DNA of 60,196 nt from CAYQPF01 sp964419225 (GCA_964419225.1 CAYQPF010000013.1:1-60196); one strand, 5' to 3'; counted from the stretch's first letter, positions 31,507 through 41,205 are shown. The notes: generated by a model from the letters alone, not told the origin. A program made the numbers and translations.

Positions 31507-33690
31507 TTATTTCAGCAACAACATTTTCCGGGTTATCGTTTTATTACCTGTTTTCAGCTTATAAAAATACACTCCTGAAGCACAAGGTTGCTTGTCTGCA
31601 TTTTTCCCATCCCAGGTAATGTTATGGGTTCCTTGGGGTAAAACTCCATGCTGAAGTGTCTTGATTAACTGTCCCTTAATGTTGTAAATTGACAAGTCAG
31701 TCTGTGTTGCTGAAGGTAAATTGAATGATATATTGGTAACAGGATTGAAGGGATTAGGATAATTTGTCAGACATATTTCATCAGGTTCTGGCAGACATGG
31801 GCTGTTTCCAAGGAAGGTAAAGTTGTAAATATCTAACAGATCCCATATACTGTTTGTTGTCCAAAAATGATTATTTTGATCAAGTGCCAAGACCCATGAA
31901 CCAAAACCCGGCGTTCCAAATATTTCATTTGAGAACCCTATAGATGACCAGTTGCAGTAATCATATTTTACAATATTACCCTGACTATCAACAAAATACA
32001 AATTACCCTCATTATCAGGATGAATAAAATAGAAATTTTCGAACAGTGGATCAGGTGTTGTCGGAACATATTCCATTAATGTGCCATTACTGAATTTAAA
32101 AATTTTATAGCTTGTCAGCCAGAGATCATTATTTGTATCCTCATAAAGGCTGGCGATAGCATAATCGGAGTATTCATACATTCCAAAGTTGGCAAAAGTA
32201 TATGTCTCGAAATCTGATCCGGTAAACTTTATAAATTTACCTCTTGCACCTATCCAAACCACTCCATTTGCACCACAGGTAATGGAATAGTATTCTAAAT
32301 CCGGTAAATTAGAATTTTCTAAATCATAGACTGTCCAATTTTCACCCGAAAATTTTACCAATTTTGGACTATTCGTTAGTATCCAGAGACAATTATTTGC
32401 ATCCAGAGATATGTTAATTATCCCATCATCACTTATACCTGAGTTGGAAGAATTATAGGATGTCCAAGTTGAGTTTTCATATTTAATAATTCCGGAATTG
32501 GTTGTAGTGAACCAAATTTTAGAGGAATTTTCAACCAGAGCATATGATACATCATTCAAGGGCACTCCGGTGTTTAAATTAGTATAATAGGTTTTTACGT
32601 TGTCAGAAAGTTTAAGAACTCCACCCTTATAAAATACTATCCATTTATTATTCTTTGTATCTGATTTTATATCAGAGATATATCCACTCAATGGTTGTAA
32701 ATCAGCTATTGTTTGAGCATAAAGAGTATCATCAATCACTGTCAGGATATTTTCGAAAGATTCGGAATTTATACATCTGATGTGACCGTTTTCATCAAAA
32801 TGAATATTGTTAACGCACCATAGATTAACTCCGGAAGGTGATAGCAAATATTGAGTCCAGTTTTGATTGTCGTATTTAAATAACCCTCTATCTGCACAAA
32901 TCCACTTGTTGCCTGCAGAATCAATGAGAATATCACCCACTAGCTGCGGATAAGCTCCCATTTCATTTTCAGAATAAAGGATCCAGCTCTCTCCATTGTA
33001 CTCGGCAACTCCTTCGTTACCTCCAACCCAAATATGATCATTCTCAAAAGCTACACCACCAATAAATTCAAAAAAATGTGCCGGCAATCCTGTATTTTGA
33101 GAATTATAAACAGTCCAGGTTGTTCCATCAAATTTAACAAGACCTCCGCTACTGTATATCATGGAAATCCAGAGATTATTTTCATTATCGAAATTTAATT
33201 TATCAAAATACAATCCTGGAAGTTGTGAGTTTTCCGGCGTATAAACAGTCCACTCGTCGTTGTAAAAGTGGATTAGCCCTTGTGCCCACGCACCGATCCA
33301 TATTCCTCCCTGATTATCCGCTAACAATGTCGATATGCTGATTGCCGTTATAGGGGAATTGTCATGATAATAAGTTGTCCAGTTAGTGCCATCATACTTT
33401 ATTAAGCCATTTTGAGCAGTTCCAAGCCAAAGATTTCCATAAATGTCTTTTGTTATGACATTAATATCTGTTCCGTTTATTCCGGTATCATTTTTGTCAA
33501 AAAAGATATAACTGCTATCTGCAAAATTCCATTTGTAGAGTCCTTTAAATGTAGCAATCCAGTATTGATTCCCATCTTGACACATGTCGATAATTAAATC
33601 ACCAAATGAGTATTTTTCATAATCAAAACTTTGAGCAAAACAGTTCAAGATAATTATCATGAATATTAAAATCAGAATCATGTTTTTCAT
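31507..33690 (-). CDS. Secreted two-component-regulator propeller (Reg_prop) protein with type IX-like tail
   Basis: 727 residues, signal peptide MKNMILILIFMIIILNCFA. Residues ~25-610 form Reg_prop-type beta-propeller blades, each with a signature such as GNLWLGTAQNGLIKYDGTNW, GGIWIGAWAQGLIHF or NKWICADRGLFKYDNQNW. Then a C-terminal FlgD-Ig/Por sorting domain (~635-727) with NYPNPFNPVTNISFNLP, LSIYNIKGQLIKTL, SGVYFYKLKTGNKT. The propellers in known hybrid sensors bind polysaccharide fragments, but here no kinase follows, so it is a secreted or surface binding protein. GGAG precedes the start. It is followed by the GC-rich hairpins. Confidence 0.88.
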   Translation of the reverse strand: MKNMILILIFMIIILNCFAQSFDYEKYSFGDLIIDMCQDGNQYWIATFKGLYKWNFADSSYIFFDKNDTGINGTDINVITKDIYGNLWLGTAQNGLIKYDGTNWTTYYHDNSPITAISISTLLADNQGGIWIGAWAQGLIHFYNDEWTVYTPENSQLPGLYFDKLNFDNENNLWISMIYSSGGLVKFDGTTWTVYNSQNTGLPAHFFEFIGGVAFENDHIWVGGNEGVAEYNGESWILYSENEMGAYPQLVGDILIDSAGNKWICADRGLFKYDNQNWTQYLLSPSGVNLWCVNNIHFDENGHIRCINSESFENILTVIDDTLYAQTIADLQPLSGYISDIKSDTKNNKWIVFYKGGVLKLSDNVKTYYTNLNTGVPLNDVSYALVENSSKIWFTTTNSGIIKYENSTWTSYNSSNSGISDDGIINISLDANNCLWILTNSPKLVKFSGENWTVYDLENSNLPDLEYYSITCGANGVVWIGARGKFIKFTGSDFETYTFANFGMYEYSDYAIASLYEDTNNDLWLTSYKIFKFSNGTLMEYVPTTPDPLFENFYFIHPDNEGNLYFVDSQGNIVKYDYCNWSSIGFSNEIFGTPGFGSWVLALDQNNHFWTTNSIWDLLDIYNFTFLGNSPCLPEPDEICLTNYPNPFNPVTNISFNLPSATQTDLSIYNIKGQLIKTLQHGVLPQGTHNITWDGKNADKQPCASGVYFYKLKTGNKTITRKMLLLK

Positions 33691-33794
33691 ATTATTCTCC
33701 TATTCTACCTCATTTTTTAACCATAGTTTAACCGTATAATATTGCTTTACCGATATTTTATTGTCAACTACTTTTTGATTAATCAGTTAAACCT

Positions 33795-33819
33795 CTACTG
33801 CACAGTTCGGGTTAAACAT
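33795..33819. repeat. 25-bp dispersed repeat (also at 5101-5125, inverted)
   Basis: 23 of 25 positions match the reverse complement of 5101-5125 (core ACAGTTCGGGTT). Both copies are intergenic. Function unknown. Confidence 0.6.
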
Positions 33820-33867
33820 ATGATTGATTTTTAGCTGCTTTCAGGAGTTCTTTCTTTTGAGATACTT

Positions 33868-35052
33868 CTATAATAGTTTCTCTTTCTTCAAAACAATCTT
33901 CTCCATTATTTCTCCCTTCAAAACTGATAATTCAATCTCTGAACAAGCTTTGTTAAACAACAGTTCGCTCAGCTCTTTATTACTGATTTGCTCAACAGAC
34001 CGGCCATTAATCAGGGACACTGTTGTGTTTAAATCCAGTCCGGATTTATCAGCAGGAGAATTCGGCCAGATTCCTATTATTAGAAATTTTCCTTTGTTGA
34101 TTACGATATTTAAGCCTGTGCTGAATTCAACACTATTGGGAGAGGGTACAGTTTCAGTCAACAGTACCTGCTTATTGACAAAATTGAGTTGTGTCAGATA
34201 GTTTTCGAGAAAGAATTTACCAATCAGGATAGTGTCGTCCTGAATCATAGAAGGCAGGTCGGCAAAGATTATCAGGACATTGTTTAACTCAATATCGCCA
34301 AGCTTAAGATTTTTTGCCCGATATAGGTAATTATCTGTTTTGGAAGTAAAGGGCCATTTGGCAAAGAACCCTATGGCTTTAACTGCTTTATTCTTTTCTT
34401 CAGGTGATAGTTTATCCATAGCCGAGACAGGACATACAATAGGAAAACTCAACCCTGTATCCAGCATTGCTTTAAATTTGTTTCCGTCAAGAGTGGCGGG
34501 TACAGTGGGAAAATACGGCATAATTATGCTCATCTTCATCAAATGGTCGTTAGCATTATTCTTTTTGAGTATTTGCGGTTTAGCAAAGCGTATTTCACTT
34601 CTTTGATAATCAATAGTCGTATTGAAATGCCTGATAAAGTTTGAACCGATCATTCCGTAAATTGGTTTATTTGTGATCTTAAAAGTATCGGCAAAAGGAA
34701 TCAGCATATAGTTCAAATCCTTTACGATCAAGTTGTTCAGATTAGTCTCTTTGACTTTTCCCAATTTCACTTTTCCGAAAGCAGTTTTAACTTCTAAATT
34801 CTTTAAATTATCAACCATGCTGGTATCCATCATCGTAACGCCACCTGTATCAAAAATGAAACTACAGGGATAACCGTCTAAAACAGGTTCAATTATTATC
34901 GAATGTGAATTTATTGTCTCAAATGGTACAATAATTGGTTCGGTTGGAACAACAGGTTTTCCACCTGTGAGTTTAGTAAACATATTCCTCTTTATAGAAG
35001 CACAGCCTGCAATTATCAAAATAACAATCAATCCAAGAATTAAAAATTTCAT
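33868..35052 (-). CDS. PDZ-containing retropepsin-like aspartyl protease lipoprotein
   Basis: 394 residues. An N-terminal lipobox LIIAGC (Cys17) marks a lipoprotein. Two DTG-type active-site motifs, SFIFDTGGVTMM (Asp68) and KAMLDTGLSFPIV (Asp198), each start one retropepsin-like lobe, as in clan AA aspartyl proteases that carry both lobes in one chain. A PDZ domain follows (~315-390) with IGIWPNSPADKSGLD, VSLINGRSVEQI. It would sit in the envelope and bind or cut peptide tails. It starts behind AAAGGAG and is monocistronic between a terminator (35111) and non-coding DNA. Substrate unknown. The clan AA assignment is from motifs only. Confidence 0.83.
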   Translation of the reverse strand: MKFLILGLIVILIIAGCASIKRNMFTKLTGGKPVVPTEPIIVPFETINSHSIIIEPVLDGYPCSFIFDTGGVTMMDTSMVDNLKNLEVKTAFGKVKLGKVKETNLNNLIVKDLNYMLIPFADTFKITNKPIYGMIGSNFIRHFNTTIDYQRSEIRFAKPQILKKNNANDHLMKMSIIMPYFPTVPATLDGNKFKAMLDTGLSFPIVCPVSAMDKLSPEEKNKAVKAIGFFAKWPFTSKTDNYLYRAKNLKLGDIELNNVLIIFADLPSMIQDDTILIGKFFLENYLTQLNFVNKQVLLTETVPSPNSVEFSTGLNIVINKGKFLIIGIWPNSPADKSGLDLNTTVSLINGRSVEQISNKELSELLFNKACSEIELSVLKGEIMEKIVLKKEKLL

Positions 35053-35110
35053 TGTAACTCTCCTTTAGAAAGTAGAGTAAAATATTATCTCAGCCTGTCA
35101 AGTTTTGAAA

Positions 35111-35146
35111 TAAAAAAACAGCCGTAATTTTACAATCACGGCTGTT
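35111..35146 (-). terminator. Intrinsic terminator of the DsbD-TlpA-barrel operon
   Basis: Minus strand reads AACAGCCGT, a 12-nt loop, ACGGCTGTT and then a run of seven T. The 9-bp stem is perfect. It sits 19 bp after the stop of the 36751-35165 gene. Confidence 0.92.
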
Positions 35147-35164
35147 CAATTATCATCTTCTTTA

Positions 35165-36751
35165 TTAGAATTTCGTAGTTAATTCTACACGGGCTCCATT
35201 AAAGGGAGCAGTGTTATGACAGACTCCGTTACGGCAGACTTTTCCGCCTTTTTCTTTACCTACAAAGACTTTGAGACTGGTGTTCTCCTGTATGGGAGCC
35301 GATACTTCAACTCCGATATAAGGATTACCTTTAAATAAATCTTTCTGATTCCTGATCGCATGAGCAGCAAGCAAGGATACGGAGCATTTACTGAAAGATA
35401 CATCATACTGTATGCTCGGTTCGTAGCCAAAAGATTTCTCTGTTTCTTTATACGTAACTGTATCAACAACAACTATATCTTCTTGAGTGTGTTTTGTAAA
35501 TTTGTGATGATATTTAAATGTATTCGGTAATTCAAAAGCTGTGTAATCCAGAATTAATGCAGGGTTAATTTCATTTTCACGTACAGTTCTGGCGAGTATT
35601 GATTCTGTTTTATACCGCCATTCAACCTCAGCTTTTACATCAATTTCTCCCATTGCTGTTTTAGCTTCCAGATACAAATTCTCTCCCCTGGTATTAAAAT
35701 TGCGATTCCAGGCCTTAGCATAACTCACCATATATTCTGACTCCATGTCAGGATTGTACTTCAATTCCTGCAAAAAACCTTCTTCTTTGTCTAATCCGTC
35801 CGGATTGCCAACAACAAGTTCATCATAATGATTCAAAGTAGGAAGATCCATAAAACCATATTTAAAGAGATCATAGTTTTTATAACCTGAAGTGTAAGTA
35901 AACTTGCCTAAATAAAGGTTCATGTTCGAATACCAGGCATAACCAATCTTTCTGGGATCATCATAAGGATGATAGGTCTTTGTATGGGCATACTCGGTAT
36001 TCCAGTCTAATAAAGTTGAATTAATTGTGACTCTGCCACTCACAACTGTTTGATTATTATATTCCATCGCATAGTCACCGGGAACTACCAGATAATGAAA
36101 AGAAGATACGTTTCCTGCAAGTTTAATAGCAAAATTATGGCTTCCATCCGAAGGATTAGCCAGAGAAAGCCAGTTTTCATTTACTACAGGGATTAACGTT
36201 AATTCTACATCAGCTCCGGATGCAATATCATTTTTTCTCACATCAAAAGCCAAATTATCAGTTCTCGCCAGACCATAAAGACCTTTGAATGAAAATATTC
36301 CCTGATTATATTTTACCAATGCTCCATCAAGACGATTATCCTTGTCTGCATAACGATCCTCATAAGCATGAAAAATCATACCCGATCCAAAACTCTCTTC
36401 TATTGTTCCGCCATATACAAGCATATTATCGGTTTTGTAAGATAAAAATCTTTCGGACCATTCTGCTTTCACACGATTATTTCTACTGTTTTCATCGTAA
36501 CTCAAATCACCTATTAATTGAGCAGAATCACTTTTATATTCCGGCAGGAAAGCCAGGAATTTCATACCGAAAGAGAATTTGTTGTAATCCAGACGGAAAT
36601 TGAATCTGTCTGAAAAGTAGTTTTTCAGGGAATCCTGATCAGCTCTGTAAGTATATATTCCTTCATTAAGGCCTGTGATATTAAAGTTTTCCTGAGCAAA
36701 AACAGGCAGTAATGCACACAGGCAAAAGAGTACTAAGATAATTTTCTTCAT
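35165..36751 (-). CDS. Putative outer-membrane beta-barrel protein (DUF6029-like) in a redox operon
   Basis: 528 residues from the chosen start, with a signal peptide (MKKIILVLFCLCALLPVFA). The rest is mostly amphipathic beta-strands with aromatic girdles (YAWYSNMNLYLGKFTYTSGYKNY and similar), ending in a terminal phenylalanine (ELTTKF), as in outer-membrane barrels. Near the end is a CRNGVC pair that could form a disulfide. I start it at MKKII (36751), since GAGGGG lies 7 nt upstream; a start five codons earlier is possible. The start is ~16 nt after the TlpA stop, so it shares the DsbD-TlpA transcript. Bacteroidota DUF6029 proteins have no known function; transport or scaffolding of a redox-folded partner is inferred. 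Confidence 0.75.
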   Translation of the reverse strand: MKKIILVLFCLCALLPVFAQENFNITGLNEGIYTYRADQDSLKNYFSDRFNFRLDYNKFSFGMKFLAFLPEYKSDSAQLIGDLSYDENSRNNRVKAEWSERFLSYKTDNMLVYGGTIEESFGSGMIFHAYEDRYADKDNRLDGALVKYNQGIFSFKGLYGLARTDNLAFDVRKNDIASGADVELTLIPVVNENWLSLANPSDGSHNFAIKLAGNVSSFHYLVVPGDYAMEYNNQTVVSGRVTINSTLLDWNTEYAHTKTYHPYDDPRKIGYAWYSNMNLYLGKFTYTSGYKNYDLFKYGFMDLPTLNHYDELVVGNPDGLDKEEGFLQELKYNPDMESEYMVSYAKAWNRNFNTRGENLYLEAKTAMGEIDVKAEVEWRYKTESILARTVRENEINPALILDYTAFELPNTFKYHHKFTKHTQEDIVVVDTVTYKETEKSFGYEPSIQYDVSFSKCSVSLLAAHAIRNQKDLFKGNPYIGVEVSAPIQENTSLKVFVGKEKGGKVCRNGVCHNTAPFNGARVELTTKF

Positions 36752-36766
36752 TGTTAAACCCCTCAA

Positions 36767-37249
36767 TTATTTTTTCAGTAACTTGATGATCGCTTCTTCA
36801 AGCTTCTTTTCATCGCCCTTGATATAACCGGAATGCTCATAAACTATTTCGCCTTTTTCATTTACGAGAAAAGTTCTGGGCAATTCGGTCACATTGAGCA
36901 TTTTCTGCAGATCTTTGGCATCATCAAACAGAGTAACAAACGAGAATTTCTGGGATTTTATGATAGATTTTGCTTTGTCTTTATTTTTAGGAATGTCTGC
37001 ACATACGGCAACAATGGTAATGTCATTTTTGTACTTCTTCTGAATTTTATCAAATTCTGGTAAAGCTTTTAAACAGGGACTGCAAAAGCTGGCCCAAAAA
37101 TCAATAACGATAGGGCCTTTGGCAAGTAAGTCCGCAGACTTAACTTTGGCTCCGCTCAAGTCTTCCAAAGTAAATGGTTTAATTTTTTCGACTGCTGATA
37201 TACATACCAGCAAAGACATGATGATCAGGATAAGTGCTATTTTCTTCAT
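36767..37249 (-). CDS. TlpA-like periplasmic thioredoxin
   Basis: 160 residues: signal peptide (MKKIALILIIMSLLVCISA), then a thioredoxin fold with the active site Cys56-Ser-Pro-Cys59 in WASFCSPCLKALPEFDK and cis-proline in VTELPRTFLV. It reduces periplasmic disulfides, for example for cytochrome or metal-site assembly, using electrons from DsbD encoded 9 nt upstream. Length is typical of TlpA/ResA. AGGGAG precedes the start. In the operon it lies between DsbD and the outer-membrane-like gene. Confidence 0.92.
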   Translation of the reverse strand: MKKIALILIIMSLLVCISAVEKIKPFTLEDLSGAKVKSADLLAKGPIVIDFWASFCSPCLKALPEFDKIQKKYKNDITIVAVCADIPKNKDKAKSIIKSQKFSFVTLFDDAKDLQKMLNVTELPRTFLVNEKGEIVYEHSGYIKGDEKKLEEAIIKLLKK

Positions 37250-37258
37250 TTCGACTCC

Positions 37259-38947
37259 CTATTTTATTTTATTCAATGCTTCTAAAACAATCTGTTTTGT
37301 GATGATCTCCGGTAACACAATCGGATTGGTTTCGCCAGGCACATAAATCGCATAAACAGGAACTCCTGCTCTGCCGTAGGACTGGATCCACTTACCGACA
37401 ACCTCATCTTTATTGGTGTAATCAGCTTTAAAAAGATTAACTTTTTTTGCGGTTAAAACTGCTTCGATCTCATCGGTATATAATACGGTGTTTTCATTAA
37501 CTTTACAAGTCATACACCAGGCTGCTGTGAAATCTATAAACACAGGTTTCCCTTCGGCAATCAGTTTTTCTATTGCTGCAGGATCGAAATTCTGCCAATT
37601 ACCTTCTTTCTCTGCCTTTAGTTCGGTTCCTGGTGCTGCTTTTTTAAAGTTCAGGGTATATTTGATGCCAACTGCCAGAATCAATACTGCTAAGATCAAA
37701 CCGATCCAATGGGTTCTTACAGATAATTCGGGGTGAGTCATTCTGCCATATAACCAGCAGGATAAAGCTAAAACAAGCAAATACACCAGAATATTCAAGA
37801 GATTTTGACTGCCTACCTGGGCCAGTACAACAGTGATCAGCCAGATCGCTGTAGCCAGAAGCAGGAATCCCATGAATTCCTTGAAAATATTCATCCATTC
37901 GCCAGGACGGGGTATTTTTTTGATCGCTTTAGGCCAGAAAGCTAATATAAGGAAAGGTAATGCCAGACCTAAACCGACTGATAAAAAGATCAAAATGATC
38001 GAATGAGCCGGTTGGGTAAAAGCAAAACCGAGAGCTGCACCTAAAAGAGGAGCTGTACACGGGGTCGCTAAAACTACTGCAAAAACTCCACTCATGAAAG
38101 AGCCGGTAAAACCGCCCTTGCTGGAGGCTTTTGCTGCTACATTCATTCCGGGAGCACTGATGATAAATACATCAAACAGAGATAATGCAAATACAAAAAT
38201 TACACTCAAGAGGATAATAACAAAGGTGGGACTCTGGAATTGAAATCCCCAGCCTATCAGTTCTCCCGATGATTTTAATACTATTACCAAAACTGCCAAT
38301 ATTAAGAAAGATGCCAGAATTCCTGCAGTATAGGCAAATGAATGATGCATGATCGCTTTTTTATCTTCATGACTTTGCTTGACGATACTCAATGCTTTGA
38401 TTGATAATACTGGTAATACACACGGCATTACATTCAGGATAATTCCGCCGACAAAAGCCATTAATAGAAATTTAAGAAACTTTAAATAGTCAGTACTGCG
38501 GGGCAATACAGTTAGGGGAAGTGCTTGTTCAACTTCCTGAGGCATGAAACATGATCCGGTATCCAAACAAAATTGGTATCCTGTTCTTACTTTTAAATCG
38601 ACTTTTCCTTCTTTAAAAGAATTATCAATTGTGAAAGTCTTTTCCAAAGTTACACTTTTTTTGTAAGTGGTTACACCTTCCGGAGTTTTGTCACCCTGCG
38701 GATAGACAGTTTTTTCCCACACTATTCCAGAAATTGAGTCAACTGTAACATATAAATAATCTTCCTGCAGACCTGCATGTTGGGAATCCGGGATCGCAAT
38801 AGTAACCTTTAGTACACCTTTTTCTCCGGCTTTGAGTTTTGCCGGTTCAATGACAGCTTTTACTACATTGGTCTGGGCTTCGACCAAGCCCAAGGTTAAA
38901 AAGAGCAAAAGCAATGCTAAGCACACTTTGCTAAAGAGTAATTTCAT
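37259..38947 (-). CDS. dsbD: Thiol:disulfide interchange protein DsbD
   Basis: 562 residues in the standard three-part DsbD layout. Signal peptide; N-terminal periplasmic domain (~25-150) with the cysteine pair Cys127/Cys133 in FCLDTGSCF; eight-helix membrane core (~155-425) with Cys176 in NVMPCVLPVLSIK and the second core Cys in ATPCTAPLLGAALGFAF; C-terminal thioredoxin domain with WCMTCK. It passes electrons from cytoplasmic thioredoxin to periplasmic proteins such as TlpA, its downstream neighbour. All six cysteines are present. GGAGG precedes the start. Confidence 0.95.
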   Translation of the reverse strand: MKLLFSKVCLALLLLFLTLGLVEAQTNVVKAVIEPAKLKAGEKGVLKVTIAIPDSQHAGLQEDYLYVTVDSISGIVWEKTVYPQGDKTPEGVTTYKKSVTLEKTFTIDNSFKEGKVDLKVRTGYQFCLDTGSCFMPQEVEQALPLTVLPRSTDYLKFLKFLLMAFVGGIILNVMPCVLPVLSIKALSIVKQSHEDKKAIMHHSFAYTAGILASFLILAVLVIVLKSSGELIGWGFQFQSPTFVIILLSVIFVFALSLFDVFIISAPGMNVAAKASSKGGFTGSFMSGVFAVVLATPCTAPLLGAALGFAFTQPAHSIILIFLSVGLGLALPFLILAFWPKAIKKIPRPGEWMNIFKEFMGFLLLATAIWLITVVLAQVGSQNLLNILVYLLVLALSCWLYGRMTHPELSVRTHWIGLILAVLILAVGIKYTLNFKKAAPGTELKAEKEGNWQNFDPAAIEKLIAEGKPVFIDFTAAWCMTCKVNENTVLYTDEIEAVLTAKKVNLFKADYTNKDEVVGKWIQSYGRAGVPVYAIYVPGETNPIVLPEIITKQIVLEALNKIK

Positions 38948-39006
38948 CCTACCTCCTTAGATATTTATTCTTTATTTTGAGGTGCAATTTTTATTCCTAA
39001 TTACAG

Positions 39007-39033
39007 AAAAGGGCAGACTTCTCTGTCTGCCCC
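39007..39033 (-). terminator. Intrinsic terminator of the hydrogenase-sensor gene
   Basis: GGGCAGAC, TTCTCT, GTCTGCCC (39011-39032): perfect 8-bp stem, followed on the minus strand by TTTTCTGT. It lies 120 bp beyond the stop of the minus-strand gene ending at 39154. Confidence 0.75.
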
Positions 39034-39153
39034 TATAAATACGAGAAATTATCTTACTGTTTAGCAGTCGCTTTTCTCATCACTAACTACTAACCACTAA
39101 CCACTAACTATTAACCAGCTTGCTTTGCTCAGGCTGTTCATTACTGCCCACTG

Positions 39154-41205
39154 CTAACTGTAATACGACAATTCCAGATCCTTCAGTACTCTGTTGATAT
39201 CCCGGATCTTATCCATCATATCTCCCGAGTTTCTCTTTAGATCAGCACTGACACTCGTGATACCGTCTGCTTTAGCGAGGGAATCTCTGGCATCCAGAAC
39301 CAGTTTTTCCACACCGGTTACGATATCATTCAGGGCAACAACAGTGAAGTTGATCTCTTCTTTAATATTGTCAAAAGCATCTTTTGATTCATTACTGGAT
39401 TGATTTGCCACCTTCATCTGCCCGATTATGCCATCGAGAGATTCGTGGATCTTATTAGCATTGTCTGCTGTAGAATTGGCTAATTTCTTGATCTCGTCTG
39501 CAATTACTGAGAACCCTTTGCCGTATTCTCCGGCATGCACTGCCTGGATCTTGGCATTGAGAGCCAATAAATTGGTCTGACTGGAAATATCATTGATAAT
39601 GTTGATAATGGTTAACACCTTATCGACATTGGTATATACATCAGAGATGATCTGGGTGGTCTGGGTAATTTTGGCATCACCTTCCTGGGTGATTTTTTTC
39701 AGATCATGAATTGAATTCTTTCTCTCAACAGCTGTGTGAGCAATTTTTTGAATAGACTCATTGATTGTGGTAAATGAATACATTAAGTCTTCCAGATGTT
39801 CATTCTGGGTACCCATATCTCCGATCATGTGATCTATGTTGTTTAATTCAGAAGCAGCTTTTGTAAGCTCCCTGGTGGTCATTTCCATGTTTTTCATTCT
39901 CTTCTCATTCATAACATCCATTTGACCACTGAGATAGAAATGGCAATTTTCTTTTTTATTCAAATTGTGATAAACTGCGATTGCCATGGCTTTACATTCA
40001 TTATAACCGCAACTCGCACAATTTTTGATATCATCTTCATTGAATTTGTTCATGGAACGCATCACATTGGTAATAGTTCTGTCATCCGGGATATTGATCG
40101 TATTGTTGGAGGAGAGGTTAGTATATTTTCTGCCATAGAGGTTAGGTTTCCAATATTTATTAACAGTTTGCTGAACTTTTGCCAGATCAATTTCCTTTGC
40201 ACCTGATTCGGTATAGTACTTCATCATGTCTTTTTTGCGTTGTTCAACATAGTATTCCAACTCATCTTCATGCTTGTGCTGAGAAGGTGTACCTGTTCCA
40301 CCGTTACAGCCGAGTTCGCAATTAAGACAGTCAATGATCAAAGGATTTCTGCCTTTTTTGATCTGTTCATTCAAACCATCCAAATAATGATAAATTATGT
40401 TTCCTTCAATCTTTCTGGTACTTTCCTCGATACCCGGTACTTCCCTCATGGCCGTACGCATCAGCCCACCAGGAGTGGAAAACAAAACAGCTCTTTCTGC
40501 GGGATCATTATCATAATCTGAAGCAGGATAACTCTTTAAATTGATTCTATTAGATGTCAGATGTTCCTGGATTTTTGTAATAGTAACATTAAAATCACCA
40601 ATGCCAACTTCGTCAAACTCTCTTCTTTTTGCAATACAGGGCGATACGATTAGCATTTTATGATTCCGGTATTGCGGATAAAATTCTTTCACCATTTTCA
40701 TAGTGTGCATCATCGGACTGTCTGCCGGAGCCAGATGAGGTAATAATTCCGGATGATATATTTCAATATAGGTTACAATTGCAGGGCAGGGTTGGGCGAT
40801 CACTGTCTTGGGATTATTCTTGGTGACATGATCCAAATAGGTTTTTACTGTTAATTCCGCTCCAAAACTGACATCAAAAACAGCACTTACTCCAGCGGAC
40901 TTTAACCAGCCGTTCAGATTCAGATAGGCATCAGGAAAATTGGAGGCCACAGCCGGAGCTACGATTGCTACTACATTCTCTCTTCTTCTCAGTGAAGCCA
41001 TTGCTTCATCAAAATCATCTACAATTAATCTTGCTTCATGCGAACAGGCTTCAATGCATCTGCCGCACCCGATACATAAATCCTCATTAAGATGAATGAA
41101 ATCACCACTCCCGTCATTACAGAATTTAACCGGGCAAACAGCAATACATTTGTGACAATTGACACATTTGTCTTCATTGATCTTAATAACTTTTGCAAGT
41201 TTCAT
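39154..41205 (-). CDS. [FeFe]-hydrogenase-like sensor fused to a methyl-accepting signalling domain
   Basis: 683 residues. Two [4Fe-4S] ferredoxin clusters (CVNCHKCIAVC and CIGCGRCIEAC, residues ~10-60) lead into an H-cluster domain (~75-345). The ligand cysteines are present in PCPAIV (P1), SPCIAKRREFDE (P2) and CELGCNGGTG (P3). In P1 the proton-transfer Cys before the ligand is Pro. A further Fe-S domain CASCGYNECKAMA (~395-420) is followed by an MCP signalling domain (~440-683) with the hairpin QTNLLALNAKIQAVHAGEYG. No membrane helices: cytoplasmic, H2- or redox-sensing. Start at MKLAK (41205) after GGGGGAAAG; a longer start is unsupported. Related to group C sensory hydrogenases by inference. 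Confidence 0.88.
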   Translation of the reverse strand: MKLAKVIKINEDKCVNCHKCIAVCPVKFCNDGSGDFIHLNEDLCIGCGRCIEACSHEARLIVDDFDEAMASLRRRENVVAIVAPAVASNFPDAYLNLNGWLKSAGVSAVFDVSFGAELTVKTYLDHVTKNNPKTVIAQPCPAIVTYIEIYHPELLPHLAPADSPMMHTMKMVKEFYPQYRNHKMLIVSPCIAKRREFDEVGIGDFNVTITKIQEHLTSNRINLKSYPASDYDNDPAERAVLFSTPGGLMRTAMREVPGIEESTRKIEGNIIYHYLDGLNEQIKKGRNPLIIDCLNCELGCNGGTGTPSQHKHEDELEYYVEQRKKDMMKYYTESGAKEIDLAKVQQTVNKYWKPNLYGRKYTNLSSNNTINIPDDRTITNVMRSMNKFNEDDIKNCASCGYNECKAMAIAVYHNLNKKENCHFYLSGQMDVMNEKRMKNMEMTTRELTKAASELNNIDHMIGDMGTQNEHLEDLMYSFTTINESIQKIAHTAVERKNSIHDLKKITQEGDAKITQTTQIISDVYTNVDKVLTIINIINDISSQTNLLALNAKIQAVHAGEYGKGFSVIADEIKKLANSTADNANKIHESLDGIIGQMKVANQSSNESKDAFDNIKEEINFTVVALNDIVTGVEKLVLDARDSLAKADGITSVSADLKRNSGDMMDKIRDINRVLKDLELSYYS

